From Dehalococcoidia bacterium (GTDB lineage Bacteria > Chloroflexota > Dehalococcoidia > Lucifugimonadales > Lucifugimonadaceae): a DNA stretch of 64,000 nt. The stretch is from the NCBI GenBank assembly GCA_022819585.1, contig JAJEGY010000009.1:62001-126000 (forward strand), written 5' to 3'. Within the stretch, counting starts at the first letter, position 1. Each line of letters starts with the position of its first letter. The notes below the pieces were generated by a model. It did not search any database. It saw nothing but the letters and a program-made list of their open reading frames with translations, and was not told where the DNA came from. The position numbers and the translations under genes are program-made. This document shows, in pieces, positions 63,037 through 64,000 of this stretch.

Positions 63037-63483
63037 CTACAACTCTGGAGCAACGAACTCGTTCAAGAGGCGCAATCTTGTGGCTCTAGGACTTGCAGAT
63101 CGATAAAACCGCTCATCCGCAGTCCACATCTCGCAATCGAGGATTTCGGCCAAAGCCAAGTAATGACAGTCGTAGACAGCACCTTGTCCAAGTTGGCTTG
63201 CCAGTTCTAAGGCTTGGCGATGAAGCCTCGCGGTGTAGCGGAGTTCGACCTCCGGCACCAATACGCTCTCGATTAGGTACGCACCCTCTTCGATTGTCAG
63301 TTCATCTCGGGCAATTCTTCGGTGGAGAGCGTTAGCTACTTCAAAGGGCATGAAGGACGGTGCCGTTGGCTTTAGGTTTTGGTGTTCCCACGACTGAAGA
63401 ATCGTTTGGGCTTTGTCAGAGTCTTTCTCCTCGACCAACCATTTGAAGGCCAAGCTGGCGTCAACAACGACGAAGCCGCTCAT
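63037..63483 (-). CDS. PIN-domain toxin (VapC-like)
   Basis: 148 residues from the ATG at 63483, which overlaps the antitoxin stop (TGATG). PIN acidic residues: Asp8 (VVVDASLAFKW), Glu in PFEVANAL, Asp in YDCHYLALAE and Asp in WTADERFY. VapC toxins cut specific tRNA or rRNA. Intact, unlike the toxin at 7051. Confidence 0.9.
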   Translation of the reverse strand: MSGFVVVDASLAFKWLVEEKDSDKAQTILQSWEHQNLKPTAPSFMPFEVANALHRRIARDELTIEEGAYLIESVLVPEVELRYTARLHRQALELASQLGQGAVYDCHYLALAEILDCEMWTADERFYRSASPRATRLRLLNEFVAPEL

Positions 63484-63782
63484 CACCAACGATCCATTTG
63501 GGCGTCCCGTTCCTCGCGGGCCTCACGAATCAAGTCAACTGAATTCCCCGACAACACCCTGTCTCCGAATACTTTCCTCCGAGCCTCCTTGAACCTATCA
63601 GACATAGGGGTCTTAGATGCCGTTTCTTCCACGCCGTTCGCTTGGTCCCTATCCAGTTCCTTACCAATGGCACTCAAACAATACTGCCGCATACTTATCC
63701 CCTTCAGTGCCGCAACAGCCTTCAAGCGACGCTGAAACATGGGATCCATATCAAGTGTGAGTCTCTTCTTCTTGACTTGCAT
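63483..63782 (-). CDS. RHH-type antitoxin of the PIN toxin
   Basis: 99 residues. RLTLDMDPMFQRRLKAVAALKGISMRQYCLSAI is a ribbon-helix-helix segment at the N-terminus; the C-terminal half (FKEARRKVFGDRVLSGNSVDLIREAREERDAQMDRW) is likely the toxin-binding tail. First gene of the pair; stop and toxin start overlap. It probably represses its own operon. Confidence 0.85.
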   Translation of the reverse strand: MQVKKKRLTLDMDPMFQRRLKAVAALKGISMRQYCLSAIGKELDRDQANGVEETASKTPMSDRFKEARRKVFGDRVLSGNSVDLIREAREERDAQMDRW

Positions 63783-63876
63783 CGCGAAACTCCCGCTGAT
63801 TACCTAGTAACGACTATGATAGCGCAAACACAGAAATACACATTTGCTCTCTTTGAATACCAGCTTGAAACCACAA

Positions 63877-64000
63877 TCATTCTTGTGGCACACCCCAAGC
63901 GATCACTAGTTTCAACGTCTCATCTCCGACGCAACGAAATCCATGATCAACGCCTGGAGGCGCCAAAACCGCATCACCGGCCTCAACCACCTGCTCCTTG
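63877..64000 (-). CDS. Cupin-domain protein, C-terminal part (cut by window edge)
   Basis: About 41 codons end at TGA 63877-63879. GDAVLAPPGVDHGFRCVGDETLKLVIAWGVP is the second half of a cupin barrel, with the metal His in PPGVDHGFR. The gene begins beyond the window. Function unknown. Confidence 0.75.
   Translation of the reverse strand, partial: KEQVVEAGDAVLAPPGVDHGFRCVGDETLKLVIAWGVPQE

Overview
The window looks like a stretch of chromosome from an uncultivated bacterium, most plausibly a Chloroflexota lineage of the Dehalococcoidia/SAR202 type. This is inference: it rests on the mix of housekeeping genes with locally amplified catabolic-looking paralogues (two-domain VOC proteins, DinB-like proteins, UxuA-like TIM barrels, enolase-superfamily and aldo/keto reductase genes, an MpaB/Lcp-like oxygenase). 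No rRNA or other marker settles the taxonomy. Genes are densely packed on both strands, and TTG and GTG starts are common.

Layout. 1-7.0 kb (minus strand): shikimate operon aroE-aroC-aroK-aroB (aroB runs off the left edge), plus alaS-ruvX. 7.0-8.2 kb: a toxin-antitoxin pair with a frameshifted toxin, tRNA-Lys(TTT) and a DUF3574 remnant. 8.2-15.9 kb: aldo/keto reductase, AI-2E-type permease, enolase-superfamily enzyme, membrane protein, SRAP protein, two NAD-dependent epimerases, a small membrane protein and a single-domain VOC protein. 15.9-28 kb: proton-translocating transhydrogenase, a membrane-anchored molybdopterin oxidoreductase, a GH3 glycosidase, a lactonase, aconitase and two SDR-fold enzymes. 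28.1-33.2 kb: six consecutive two-domain VOC proteins. 33.3-39.4 kb: a NYN-domain protein, three overlapping DinB-like genes, a complete 2,382-bp IS1595-type element with passenger genes, about 780 bp of highly structured, apparently noncoding DNA, and a fourth DinB gene. 39.4-46.4 kb: duplicated UxuA-like genes, a membrane protein, flavodoxin, TatD-like hydrolase, DUF1802, aldo/keto reductase, EVE and YbaK proteins. 46.4-53.8 kb (minus): phoB-phoR-pstS-pstC-pstA, in which PstS is a fusion of three complete phosphate-binding domains; pstB and phoU are not here. 53.8-64 kb: Gfo/Idh/MocA oxidoreductase, histidine phosphatase, zinc-ribbon protein, TPP enzyme, HAD phosphatase, MpaB-like oxygenase, MMPL transporter, GNAT acetyltransferase, an RHH/PIN toxin-antitoxin pair and a truncated cupin.

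How the genes work together. The aro genes supply chorismate. The pho/pst block is a phosphate-sensing and uptake system. The transhydrogenase and aconitase serve central redox and carbon metabolism. Many of the remaining enzymes look like catabolism of sugar acids or unknown organic compounds, with no assigned substrates.

Standouts. (1) 38067-38812 is dense in perfect hairpins, is spanned by a 21-bp long-range helix, and has a strong minus-strand promoter beside it: a candidate large structured RNA of a class I do not recognise. (2) The neighbouring IS1595-type element has 26-bp terminal inverted repeats and a perfect 8-bp target duplication, and carries three passenger proteins and a 100-nt branched hairpin. 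(3) PstS is a triple-domain lipoprotein. (4) Gene families are amplified locally and repeatedly, at both gene and domain level.
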